Assembly (NCBI GenBank): GCA_963825845.1
Contig: CAWGVL010000027.1
Coordinates: forward strand, 1-64,000
DNA: 64,000 nt
Source: DASQDN01 sp963825845
GTDB taxonomy: Bacteria; Acidobacteriota; Terriglobia; Bryobacterales; Bryobacteraceae
Direction: 5' to 3'
Both the position numbers and the translations under genes were made by a program. The notes under the pieces are model-generated. The model was not told the origin of the DNA. It ran no database searches and saw only the letters and a list, made by a program, of their open reading frames with translations. The stretch's first letter is position 1, and every line of letters starts with the position of its first letter. This document shows, in pieces, positions 32,185-40,779 of the stretch.

Positions 32185-33674
32185 GCGCCGAACTTCCCGG
32201 TCAGTACCCTTTCACCCGGGGCATCTACCCCGAAATGTACCGGAGCCGCTTATGGACGATGCGGCAGTACGCCGGTTTCGGCTCGGCGGAAGAAAGCAAT
32301 CGGCGTTACAAGTACCTTCTATCCCAAGGCATCACGGGCCTTTCTGTCGCGTTTGACCTGCCAACGCAGATGGGAATGGATTCAGACCACCCGCTGGCCG
32401 CGGGCGAGGTTGGACGTGTCGGTGTCGCTATCTGCTCCCTGGCTGACATGGAGCGGCTATTCGAAGGCATCGAGCTACAGCGGATCTCGACCTCGATGAC
32501 GATCAATTCGACGGCTTCGATTCTGCTCGCCTTTTACATGCTCGTTGCGCGCAAGCAGGGCGCCGATGTACGGAAGATTTCCGGTACGGTTCAGAACGAC
32601 ATTCTCAAAGAGTACATCGCGCGCGGGACATACATCTACCCTCCCCGGCCGGCGATGCGGATCATTACCGATCTGTTTGCGTGGGCTGGTCGGGAGATGC
32701 CCGAATGGAACACGATTTCAATTAGCGGATATCACATCCGGGAGGCCGGGTCAACCGCGGTGCAGGAGGTCGCCTTCACTCTAGGCAATGCAATCGCGTA
32801 CATTCAGGCCGCGGTAGATGCGGGCTTATCGATCGACTCGTTTGCTCCACGTTTATCATTCTTTTTCAACTCGCATAACGACCTGCTGGAGGAGGTTGCG
32901 AAATTCCGCGCGGCCCGGCGACTTTACGCGAAGCTCATGAAGGAGCGGTTCGGCGCTCGCGATCCGAAGTCGATGATGTTACGCTTCCATGCGCAGACTG
33001 CAGGCTCTACGTTGACCGCGCAGCAACCTGATGTGAATATCGTGCGCGTCGCGTACCAAGCGCTGGCCGCGGTATTGGGCGGCGCTCAGTCTCTGCATAC
33101 GAACTCGCGGGATGAAGCTTTATCTCTACCGACGGAGGACTCCGCACGGCTCGCGCTGCGGACGCAGCAGATCATCGCGTACGAGTGTGGAGTTACAAAG
33201 ACGCCCGACCCGTTGGGTGGCAGCGCGTACATCGAGGAGATGACTGATCGTATAGAACGCGAGGCGGCTGAGTATCTCAAACACATCGAAGCAATGGGCG
33301 GGACGTTAACGGCGATTGAGAAGGGCTATGTGCAAGGGGAAATTCACAACGCTGCGTACGAGGCGCAGCAGCGAATTGACCGCGGCGAAGCCATCGTGGT
33401 CGGAGTAAATCGTTTCCAGCAAACCGAGACAGCGAAAGCCCAGATTTTCCGACTGGATCCTGCGCTCGAAGCGGCACAAGTGGAATCGCTTCGTCAGGTG
33501 CGAGCATCACGTAATACAACTGTATCGGAGGGGCGGTTGGATGCGCTTGAGGGAGCCGCCCGGTCCACTGAGAATCTCATGCCCTTCATCGTCTCCGCGG
33601 CGGAGGCCTACGCTACCCTTGGCGAGATCTCAGACCGCCTGCGGCGCGTCTTCGGCGAATATAAGGAAAACTAG
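32181..33674 (+). CDS. Methylmalonyl-CoA mutase catalytic (alpha) subunit, split type
   Basis: 497-residue TIM-barrel subunit of an adenosylcobalamin-dependent acyl-CoA mutase. RQYAGFGSAEESNRRYKYLL, GLSVAFDLPTQMGMDSDHPL, GTVQNDILKEYIARGTYIYP, NTISISGYHIREAGSTAVQE, FHAQTAGSTLTAQQPDVNIV and GGAQSLHTNSRDEAL are all mutase signatures. The protein stops where single-chain enzymes continue into the B12-binding domain, so a separate DxHxxG subunit is needed and is not in this window. The TMRQYAGF start fits methylmalonyl-CoA mutase; isobutyryl- or ethylmalonyl-type specificity cannot be excluded. It would interconvert succinyl-CoA and methylmalonyl-CoA in propionate metabolism. Confidence 0.92.
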   Translation: MSAELPGQYPFTRGIYPEMYRSRLWTMRQYAGFGSAEESNRRYKYLLSQGITGLSVAFDLPTQMGMDSDHPLAAGEVGRVGVAICSLADMERLFEGIELQRISTSMTINSTASILLAFYMLVARKQGADVRKISGTVQNDILKEYIARGTYIYPPRPAMRIITDLFAWAGREMPEWNTISISGYHIREAGSTAVQEVAFTLGNAIAYIQAAVDAGLSIDSFAPRLSFFFNSHNDLLEEVAKFRAARRLYAKLMKERFGARDPKSMMLRFHAQTAGSTLTAQQPDVNIVRVAYQALAAVLGGAQSLHTNSRDEALSLPTEDSARLALRTQQIIAYECGVTKTPDPLGGSAYIEEMTDRIEREAAEYLKHIEAMGGTLTAIEKGYVQGEIHNAAYEAQQRIDRGEAIVVGVNRFQQTETAKAQIFRLDPALEAAQVESLRQVRASRNTTVSEGRLDALEGAARSTENLMPFIVSAAEAYATLGEISDRLRRVFGEYKEN

Positions 33675-35020
33675 TTTTTTACGGGTTGCTTGGCGAAAAG
33701 CGCTGCCGGGTTGTCGTGAAGTAGCCATCGCGCGGTTTCGGCGGCCTCTTCTTCCTTAAGGGCGCCGCTTTCGACTCGTGCCGCAAGCACAGTCGCGATG
33801 TTGCGTCTGGCCATCACCAGATGGGCGTACGAAAGCTCGGGATACCGATAGTCACCGCCGAAACCAAAGATCTTGTTCGCTGGAACGCTGTCCAGCATTT
33901 CGTCGAGAGCGGCCCGCGCAGCCGACGGGGAAACCACGTGCATCCAACAGAAATCCACGTATACGTTGGGGAACATCTTGGCCAAGACGGTCATTTCATG
34001 CTGGTACGGAAATCCGATGTGGAACAGGTCAAACTGCACGCGCGGATACCGCAGGAAAATGTTGGTTAGCTGGGAGGGACGCGTGTGCTCGACGAAATTG
34101 CCATTCCCAGCCTGTAATCCTGTGTGAATCTGCATGGGCACGCGGTGGGCATCCGCAAGTTGCACCAGATGATGGAACATGTGGTTCGACAGCGCACGAA
34201 ATGGCCGCCGCTCGAGCCGGCGGTTCTCATCCGACACAACGCCCTCTGCTCGGGCAAGTCTGTCGAAATCGGCTGATGCGTCGGCGACGGTTGTAGAGGG
34301 GAAGTGCAGATCGCGCTGGTATGCGATCGTGGTTTTGATCGCCCTCATCTTCACCTTGAGCGCGAGTTGAAAGTCCTGTTCCATCGCGCGCTTCAGACCA
34401 TCGAGATTCGTGATCGACAAGCCCGTCTGTGCCTCCAGACGGCGCAGACCTTCTGGAGTAATCGGCGTCACGAACCAGTCGAACTTCTTTGCGAGTGCGA
34501 AGAACGCGGCATCTACGGGCGCGGGCTTCGCCTGCCAATACTCATCGTTCATCGCGAAACGGATTCGACACCTGGTCTTCAGTACATCTTTGTAGAGGCC
34601 AGGTTTATTGCGCGCTTGGATGGCATCGTTGATGCGCGGGAGGGTTGAACCGCTGATTTCATCGACGCCGTAGATATCGCGGATTGCGATTCGGAGCGCC
34701 TCTCCATACCCTGTGTTCCGTGTGTAAGGCCAGTACCGACTGAAAACTCGCCACTTATCCTTCGCATCGACATCCGTCTTTGCCAATAACTGGCGATCGT
34801 CCGCCGGCAAGCCCGCTGACGTCACGTCATCGAGCGCATAATGGCTTGCCAGCGTAAAGAAATCTACCGATTGCCGGACGCGCTCGACTTCGGGCAGTAT
34901 ATGCTCGTGTGTATCGATAACGTCCAGGCGCTCCATCGATTCGAGGAGACGCTTATGAAGTTGCTCAGACGCAGCGTACGCGGCGGCCGGCAGCGCAAGG
35001 AACGCGCGTCGGTGCATCAT
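33671..35020 (-). CDS. Exported amidohydrolase, uronate-isomerase-like TIM barrel
   Basis: 449 residues. MMHRRAFLALPAAAYA is a twin-arginine-like leader. RLDVIDTHEHILPEVE gives the HxH metal site, IKTTIAYQRDLHF and MQIHTGLQAGNGNFVEHTRP a His in the barrel, FDLFHIGFPYQHEM a further His, and KIFGFGGDYRYPELSYAHLV the Asp on strand 8. The size and the late DxRY block resemble amidohydrolase-2 and glucuronate-isomerase-like proteins. Substrate unknown, but the surrounding sugar-acid genes suggest an aldonate, uronate or lactone. It shares its CTAG stop tetranucleotide with the convergent mutase gene. Confidence 0.78.
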   Translation of the reverse strand: MMHRRAFLALPAAAYAASEQLHKRLLESMERLDVIDTHEHILPEVERVRQSVDFFTLASHYALDDVTSAGLPADDRQLLAKTDVDAKDKWRVFSRYWPYTRNTGYGEALRIAIRDIYGVDEISGSTLPRINDAIQARNKPGLYKDVLKTRCRIRFAMNDEYWQAKPAPVDAAFFALAKKFDWFVTPITPEGLRRLEAQTGLSITNLDGLKRAMEQDFQLALKVKMRAIKTTIAYQRDLHFPSTTVADASADFDRLARAEGVVSDENRRLERRPFRALSNHMFHHLVQLADAHRVPMQIHTGLQAGNGNFVEHTRPSQLTNIFLRYPRVQFDLFHIGFPYQHEMTVLAKMFPNVYVDFCWMHVVSPSAARAALDEMLDSVPANKIFGFGGDYRYPELSYAHLVMARRNIATVLAARVESGALKEEEAAETARWLLHDNPAALFAKQPVKN

Positions 35021-35043
35021 TCACAGGATAGCTCGCCGTGTGC

Positions 35044-35826
35044 TTAAGCGCGCGCGGACCGCTCCCGCAACCGCTTGACACCCGCGTCCAGGCTGGCTCG
35101 ATAGACGGCGATGTCGCTGCTCCAGGAAATGACGTTGAACCCCAATGCCATCCATTCGTCCGCCTGCTCGGGTGTGCCCGGTTGAATGCCCAGCTTGCGG
35201 CCATGCTTTCGCGCTGCATTCACCACTGTCCTAAGAGCCTCGAGAAATTTATCGTGGTGGAATTGGGCGGGGATGCCCAACGATACGGACAGATCGTAAT
35301 GTCCGACCCATAGGCAGTCGACGCCTTCTGTAGCCGCAATGGCTTCCGCGTTGCCCACCCCAGTTCCCGATTCGATCTGACAGATCACGACCGAGCTCTT
35401 GTTGATCTCGCGGAAATATTCGTCGGCGTCCGGCATCACGTAATCGGTGTGGGCGACGCCTAGCGCCACACCGCGCTTGCCCATCGGAGCATACTTGACG
35501 GCATTCACGATCGACTTAGCCTGTTCCGGTGTCTCAACGTTGCCGATCATCACACCCAGTGCTCCGGCGTCCATTATTCGGGCGAGGAAATGGTACAGGC
35601 CCTGTGGGACGCGCACGAATGGCGCAAAGGAGCACGCCTTCGACCACGCGATGAGGTCGAATAGACGCTCGACTTCGAACCCGCTGTGCTCCATGTCATA
35701 GACAACGAAATCGAGATCGGCGGATTCGATGATCTTGGCGATTCCGCGCGTGCCGAACTCCATGATCATGTGGCCCACGGGGATTCGGCCGGCTGATACG
35801 GCCTCGCGGTAGCGATTGACTTTCAA
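35044..35826 (-). CDS. HpcH/HpaI-type aldolase
   Basis: 260-residue class II pyruvate aldolase that cleaves or forms 4-hydroxy-2-oxo acids such as 2-keto-3-deoxy sugar acids. Motifs: FVVYDMEHSGFEVERLFDLI (active-site His), GALGVMIGNVETPEQAKSIV, CQIESGTGVGNAEAIAATEG (metal-ligand Glu) and CLWVGHYDLSVSLGIPAQF (Asp ligand). Its ATG overlaps the stop of the upstream dehydrogenase gene (4 bp). An aldolase beside a 2-hydroxyacid dehydrogenase fits a pathway that yields pyruvate plus an aldehyde from a sugar acid. Confidence 0.88.
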   Translation of the reverse strand: MKVNRYREAVSAGRIPVGHMIMEFGTRGIAKIIESADLDFVVYDMEHSGFEVERLFDLIAWSKACSFAPFVRVPQGLYHFLARIMDAGALGVMIGNVETPEQAKSIVNAVKYAPMGKRGVALGVAHTDYVMPDADEYFREINKSSVVICQIESGTGVGNAEAIAATEGVDCLWVGHYDLSVSLGIPAQFHHDKFLEALRTVVNAARKHGRKLGIQPGTPEQADEWMALGFNVISWSSDIAVYRASLDAGVKRLRERSARA

Positions 35827-36893
35827 ACTGTCCTCCGGTAACGAGCGAGCTTTTTCTGGAATCCGGGCCGCTCGATAACTTCTTTATTTACGATACTCGC
35901 GGGCAACTCGCCTCGCGCAATCGTGAGGATATTGTTGCAGGCTTCCATGCCGTTGTCGCGCACGATCTCCTCCGTCCAGGCGAGTCCGTGGGGGCTCAGG
36001 ATCACATTATCCAACCCGCGAAGCGGACTTGCAGGTTGAAGCGGCTCCTGTTCAAAAACATCAAGACCTGCGCCTGCGATCCAATTTTCCTGTAATGCGC
36101 GGATGAGAGCCGATTCGTTCACGATTGGACCTCTCGCAGTGTTGATTAGATATGCGGTCGGCTTCATCTTCCGTAATTCGTTCTCACCGACGATTCCCTT
36201 CGTTTGTTTATTTAGAAGCGTGTTTACGGTTACGAAATCGCTCTGCTCGAACAACTCGTCCATGCTCACCAGTTCGACTCCTATGGCTAACGCTTGTTCC
36301 CGCGTGACGAACGGGTCGGATGCGATAAGGCGTCCGAATCCGAGCGATCCGGCCATGCGGAACATCTCCTGCGCAATGTTTCCGCATCCGAGCGACCCCA
36401 GAGTCCGGCCCTTCATATTCCGTCCGAGCTTCGGGAGGTCGCCCCTCCAGCGGCCTTGCCGCACGAGCTTGTCTTGAATGAGGAGGTTTGTACTTAGGGC
36501 AAAGATGAACGTAAAGATGGCTTCCGCGACAGGGCGACGGACGGCGGCGGGAGTGATCGCGAGCGCGACATCGGCGGTGGTAAGCGCATCGACATCGATC
36601 ATGTCGTAGCCGACACCCCATCGCGCAACGAGGGCCAGACGGTCTACGCCAACAAGGCTGTCCGCCGTGATTTTCAAGCTGAGGGAAAACAGCGCGTCGA
36701 ACTGGTTCAATGCATCCGGGGTTGCGACCTTACCAGGCTGATCGGGCATCCGCCCGAACTGCAGACCAGGAACGCCGGCCAACTTCTGGTCTAATACGCT
36801 CTCGAACTTCCCTCTTGCGTCAATATAAAAGTCAGGTGTGACACCGACACGAAAGGTGTCCGATACCGAATCCAGCTTAGGGGTTGCATCCAT
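35823..36893 (-). CDS. D-isomer-specific 2-hydroxyacid dehydrogenase
   Basis: 356-residue NAD(P)-dependent dehydrogenase. The cofactor domain has GRTLGSLGCGNIAQEMFRMA (GxGxxA-like) and LIASDPFVTREQA; the catalytic residues are the Arg in LINTARGPIVNESAL, Glu in DVFEQEPLQPASPL and His in NVILSPHGLAWTEE. It reduces a 2-oxo acid to the D-2-hydroxy acid or the reverse. Closest in layout to phosphoglycerate/glyoxylate dehydrogenases; true substrate unknown. First gene of a minus-strand pair with the HpcH/HpaI aldolase, divergent from the broken DUF6282 gene with a 27-bp gap. Confidence 0.88.
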   Translation of the reverse strand: MDATPKLDSVSDTFRVGVTPDFYIDARGKFESVLDQKLAGVPGLQFGRMPDQPGKVATPDALNQFDALFSLSLKITADSLVGVDRLALVARWGVGYDMIDVDALTTADVALAITPAAVRRPVAEAIFTFIFALSTNLLIQDKLVRQGRWRGDLPKLGRNMKGRTLGSLGCGNIAQEMFRMAGSLGFGRLIASDPFVTREQALAIGVELVSMDELFEQSDFVTVNTLLNKQTKGIVGENELRKMKPTAYLINTARGPIVNESALIRALQENWIAGAGLDVFEQEPLQPASPLRGLDNVILSPHGLAWTEEIVRDNGMEACNNILTIARGELPASIVNKEVIERPGFQKKLARYRRTV

Positions 36894-36920
36894 TACGCCT
36901 CTGATTATACAATCGCCGGA

Positions 36921-37813
36921 GTGGCTAACCGATTAGCCAGTTTATCCGATTATTTAGAAGGCGCGGTCGACCTCCACGTTCATAGTTCACCGGATGTGGA
37001 CCTCCGGAGCTTTGATGATCTCGACCTCGCACGGGAAGCGGCCCCGGGCGGAAATGGGCGGAATCCTTTTAAAATGGCATCAAACATCAACGGTTGAGCG
37101 AACCTATCTCGTGTCCAGAGTTGTACCGGGCATTTCAATATGCGGTGGCATCGTATTGAATGAAACCGTCGGTGGGTTGAATCGAGCGGCAGTGCACGTT
37201 GCGCTCCTACTCGCGCAAAACAGGTATGCATGCCCACGCGCTCAGCCGCGAACCAACGGAGACACGAAGGCGGATCTGGCGGCATCACAATCCTTGATTG
37301 CTCCGGACGGCTTCTGCCTGAAGTTGTCGAAATCGTGAACCTCGTTCCGATGCGCGATATAACCTCGGCACAGGTCACTTAAGCCCTGAAGAGGTTGTCG
37401 TTGTAGCAGAGTACTTACATCGCAAGGGCGGCGCTGTACTCCTTGTCACACACCCGGAATGGTCAGGCACTTACTACTCAATCGATCTCCAGAAGAAGCT
37501 GGCGGATTACGGCAATGTCATGTTTGAGCGGTGCTTCGTGTCGACGACTCATCGCTGCGGGTATACGCCGTTCGCAACGATTGAGAACGCAATAGCTGAC
37601 ATTGGCGTCGCTTCGACCGTCCTATCGACGGACCTAGGTCAGCCGGATCCTCCCGCGCGCCCGTCGATGGCTTGCGTATGTATGCAGAGCGTTTACGCGC
37701 CACCGGATTTAGCCCTGACGACCTTCGACGAATGATGCCAAACGAATCCGCAGTTGTTATTGGCGAGAAGCGCGCGGCCGGAGATCAAGGTCGAACGTGG
37801 AACTCCGGAGTAA
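36921..37813 (+). pseudogene. DUF6282-like metal-dependent hydrolase, multiply broken
   Basis: From GTG 36921 the frame reads LASLSDYLEGAVDLHVHSSP then DVDLRSFDDLDLAREA, an amidohydrolase-like HxH entrance. After breaks near 37070, 37230 and 37365 the expected blocks occur in different frames: YLVSRVVPGISICGGIVLNE, GGITILDCSGRLLPEVVEIV, DLQKKLADYGNVMFERCFVS, TTHRCGYTPFATIENAIADI, VASTVLSTDLGQPD, LRATGFSPDDLRRMM and QTNPQLLLA. At least five indels are needed to restore one protein of about 290 residues, well above the local rate, so I call it a pseudogene; read errors may contribute. Its tail overlaps the convergent LacI gene by about 29 bp. Confidence 0.65.
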
Positions 37814-38783
37814 GCACAATTGTCTCGAACTTCCGCGAAGGCTGCTGGATTCGCTTCAGCAAGAGATCAGCTGCGTGTTCGCCCATGGCATAGCTGGGCT
37901 GGACCACCGTACTGATTGGCGGAGTGAACACATCCAGCCATTCAGAGTCATCGCTGCTGACGACCTGCACATCTTCAGGGCACCGCAGGCCGCGTTCTTT
38001 CAGCGCGCGAAGGACTCCCGTCATCATCAGGAAGTTCCCTGCAAAGATGGCAGTCGGCCTGGGAGATTGTTCGAGCAGGCGCTTACTGACGCGGTAACCG
38101 GATTCCGCGGTCCAGTCCCCTTCACCGACCAGCGACGCGGGCGCCTGAAGTTTTCGCTTCCGCAGCGACTTTCGCCAGCCTTCTACGCGCTCGGCGGTGG
38201 TACTGAGCGAGGGCTGTCCGGTTATGATGGCGACCCGCTCGTGTCCTGCCCCGAGCAGGTGATCGATTGCGAGCCTTGTGCCTTTGACGTTGTCCGCGGT
38301 AACAGTATCACCCGCAAACGTTCGAGGAGAGCGTCCGACGAATACAACCGGCTTCTTTGCCTTCACCATGCGCGCCGGTTCGGTTTCATCGCCCGCGGCA
38401 AGAAACATCAATACCCCATCAACCTGTTGCGAGCGGAACACCGTAAGATACCGAATCTGTTCTTCGGGCTGGTTGTAAGTGTTTCCGAGCATCAGCGAGT
38501 AATCGGCCTGCCTTAATCGGCTCTCAGCGCCCTGGACTACCTTGGCGTAGAACGGACTGCCGATATCCGGGATCAACATCGCGACTGTGCGGGTCCTTCT
38601 CGTCTGCAAGCCACGGGCAAGAGCATTGGGCGTGTAATCCAAGTCCCGGACCGCCTTCAATACGCGCTTTGTGAGTTCCGGACTCACGTAAGCCGACTGG
38701 TTGATGACGGACGATACGGTGTACGTGGACACTCCAGCTCGCTTGGCAACGTCGTAGATCGTCGGCATTGGCGTTGCTGCCAT
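37785..38783 (-). CDS. LacI/GalR-family transcriptional regulator
   Basis: 332 residues, intact. The N-terminal helix-turn-helix reads MPTIYDVAKRAGVSTYTVSS then VINQSAYVSPELTKRVLKAV and YTPNALARGLQTRRT (hinge helix). The periplasmic-binding-protein-like effector domain follows (MLIPDIGSPFYAKVVQGAES, GHERVAIITGQPSLSTTAER, DVQVVSSDDSEWLDVFTPPI, TVVQPSYAMGEHAADLLLKR). The start is at 38783 or, five codons later, 38768. Such regulators repress sugar-uptake and catabolism genes until a sugar ligand binds. It is divergent, 42 bp apart, from a broken sugar-acid MFS gene and probably controlled it and the neighbouring catabolic genes. Confidence 0.92.
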   Translation of the reverse strand: MAATPMPTIYDVAKRAGVSTYTVSSVINQSAYVSPELTKRVLKAVRDLDYTPNALARGLQTRRTRTVAMLIPDIGSPFYAKVVQGAESRLRQADYSLMLGNTYNQPEEQIRYLTVFRSQQVDGVLMFLAAGDETEPARMVKAKKPVVFVGRSPRTFAGDTVTADNVKGTRLAIDHLLGAGHERVAIITGQPSLSTTAERVEGWRKSLRKRKLQAPASLVGEGDWTAESGYRVSKRLLEQSPRPTAIFAGNFLMMTGVLRALKERGLRCPEDVQVVSSDDSEWLDVFTPPISTVVQPSYAMGEHAADLLLKRIQQPSRKFETIVLTPEFHVRP

Positions 38784-38825
38784 TATAGAAGCGCAACCAA
38801 TGCCATTTAGCCGCGCACATTGACG

Positions 38826-40006
38826 ATGCCGGCGATCGATTCCAAGTGGAAGATCTGTCTTCTACTCTTTCTCGCGACGACACTCAACTATCTCGACCGG
38901 AGACACTAGGTATCCTTGCCCCGTTTATAGAGCAGGAACTGGGCTTGGACAATCGGGACGTGGGATGCCTTGTCGCCGTTTTACTACAACTACACATTCG
39001 CTCAGTTCGCCGTGGGAGGGCTTCTTGACGGGTGGAACCTGCGTTGGACTTACGCGATCGGAGTGTTGGCGTGGTCGTGCTCGGCTGCGCTAACCGCGAT
39101 GGCGGCCCGCCTTGCAGGGCTGCTATTCTTCCAGCTGCTGTTAGGTGTGACGGAATCAGTAAACTGGCCGGCCGCGATGCGTGTAGTTGCCCGGGCTCTT
39201 CCGCCCGAGGAGCAATCCCTCGGCAATGGCATTTTCACCAGCGATACGAGTACCAGGCCCTGATCCCACCGAATCTCATACTCCGCATCGCCTCATGGCT
39301 CAACTGGCGATGGGCGTTTGTGTTGATAGGCTCCCTTGGATTGGGTGGATTGTGCTCTGGGTAACTATGACCAGGAATCCCGCACACGAATCCGTATGGC
39401 TGACTCACGGCAGATTGCGAGTCAGGCGCTTGTGCAAGCATATTCAGAGGTTCTGAGAAGCGCACAGTTCTGGCGAGTGTTTATCGTAGCGGTCCTGGTG
39501 AACCCTTGCCTTCACTTCCTACTCGACTGGCCTTCCAACGTATTTCTCCCAGGAATCGGCCGTTGCTCCCGTCGGATTGAAAGGCATTCTCATCTGATCT
39601 TCCTCGGATCGGACCTAGGTGATGTGTTTTGTGGAGGCGGCGTCCTTGGCCTCACCCGACGTGGCGGGCGGCTCGCCTCGGCGCGCCAGATGATCTTTCT
39701 GATCGGAACGGTCCTGTTGGGTCTGACGGCGCTTGTTCCCTTTGCAGCGGATCTGACTATGGCAGTCGCCCTGCTTTGCTCGCGAACATCGGCGCGGGAT
39801 GTTGGAATCGCGATGTACCTGACGATGGCCCAAGAAGTCTCGGCTACCAACGTGTCCACCGCCGCAGGTCTGTTGGGCGGATCGGTTCACCGGCCCGAGC
39901 TTTAGCGATGTGGGCGATAGCTAGAGTTACGAACGAGACGTCGAGCTTCGCAGTTCCACTGGCCTGCATTGCCCTGGGCGTTGTTCGCCGGAATAGCGGG
40001 ATCTAA
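38826..40006 (+). pseudogene. MFS transporter, hexuronate/sugar-acid type, multiply broken
   Basis: Opens as MPAIDSKWKICLLLFLATTL followed by NYLDR, the ACS-family signature, then meets an in-frame TAG (38907-38909 region). Further pieces lie in other frames: LGILAPFIEQELGLDNRDVG, NYTFAQFAVGGLLDGWNLRW, LLGVTESVNWPAAMRVVARA, LNWRWAFVLIGSLGLG, LRSAQFWRVFIVAVLVNP and SSFAVPLACIALGVV. At least six indels plus motif-eroding changes are needed. The order of pieces matches one complete 12-helix transporter of about 390 residues. It is similar in type to the MFS gene at 21188. Divergent from lacI, it is the obvious former target of that regulator. Confidence 0.7.
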
Positions 40007-40229
40007 CCGTCTTGCGACACACCAAGCTGCCTCACAACGCGTGAAATCTTGGCTCGTCTGTTTGAAACGCGCTCCGTCGCCCGTTTCGGCGGGCCAAGCA
40101 GAGCGGTTCTCATGTCGCCGCGGGTGGTTAAAGGAGTAGCATGGCGGGATCCGATCGCGAGGCAATCCCTATGAGTGCCACTCAAAAGAAAAGGGCGAGC
40201 GCTTCCGTGCGCTTCATGACGGGCCGGGG

Positions 40230-40754
40230 ATCTTCGTGCTTGCTAATCCATGGGATGTTGGCTCCGCGCTCATTCTCGCGGGTCTGGGCTTCCAGGCGCT
40301 GGCTAGGTCGAGCGCTGCCTCTGCCTATTGCGTCGGCCGGAGAGATGGCCGGCTGACGCGCGATGAGGCGCTGGCAGATGCCGTTGCATCGGGACGGAAC
40401 AACCCGGAGGGCGTGGAGCTTGTGCCTTCGGTATAACCCACATCGCATATACGCGGCCGGGGGCCAGGGCAGGCAGATTCGAGGCGATGAGCATCCCACC
40501 GGATCGAGGATTGACAAAGAATGTGCCCCTCGGTTGATTCCGCCGCGCCGTGAGACTGCTGGACGAGTTTCCGGGTCGCGCAGGAAGGTTAACGCACGAC
40601 CAAGCTCGTCAGATCGTTGCTGCAAGGCACGCGTGTGCGCGTTAGCCGCCGCGAGCTGGTTCGACTTCTCTCGCCCATCGTAGCCGAGCCACATTGCCAC
40701 CACTGCTAATCCTGCGGCCAGCCCGATCCATGGGCGTAGTCGGCGCGCATCCCT
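40230..40754 (-). pseudogene. Remnant of an RskA-type anti-sigma factor
   Basis: The frame from about 40754 gives RRLRPWIGLAAGLAVVAMWL (a transmembrane helix), then AAANAHTRALQQRSDELGRA and TFLRDPETRP, the juxtamembrane coil of RskA-like proteins. A second frame gives GGMLIASNLPALAPGRVYAM and WVIPKAQAPRPPG, the hallmark start of the C-terminal RskA beta domain. A third gives GLFRPDATASAS, and a poorly preserved tail ends near 40230. The N-terminal zinc-finger part and the cognate sigma factor are missing upstream, where the dehydratase gene starts 26 bp away. Truncation plus at least three breaks shows decay. Between 40007 and 40229 I see nothing coding. Confidence 0.6.
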
Positions 40755-40779
40755 TACAGGTTTGATATTATTCGCGGCA

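Noticed and set aside
36894..36920. Possible promoter TATACAAT-like in the 27-bp divergent gap
   Set aside because: Too short a match and no -35 partner at proper spacing that I could support.
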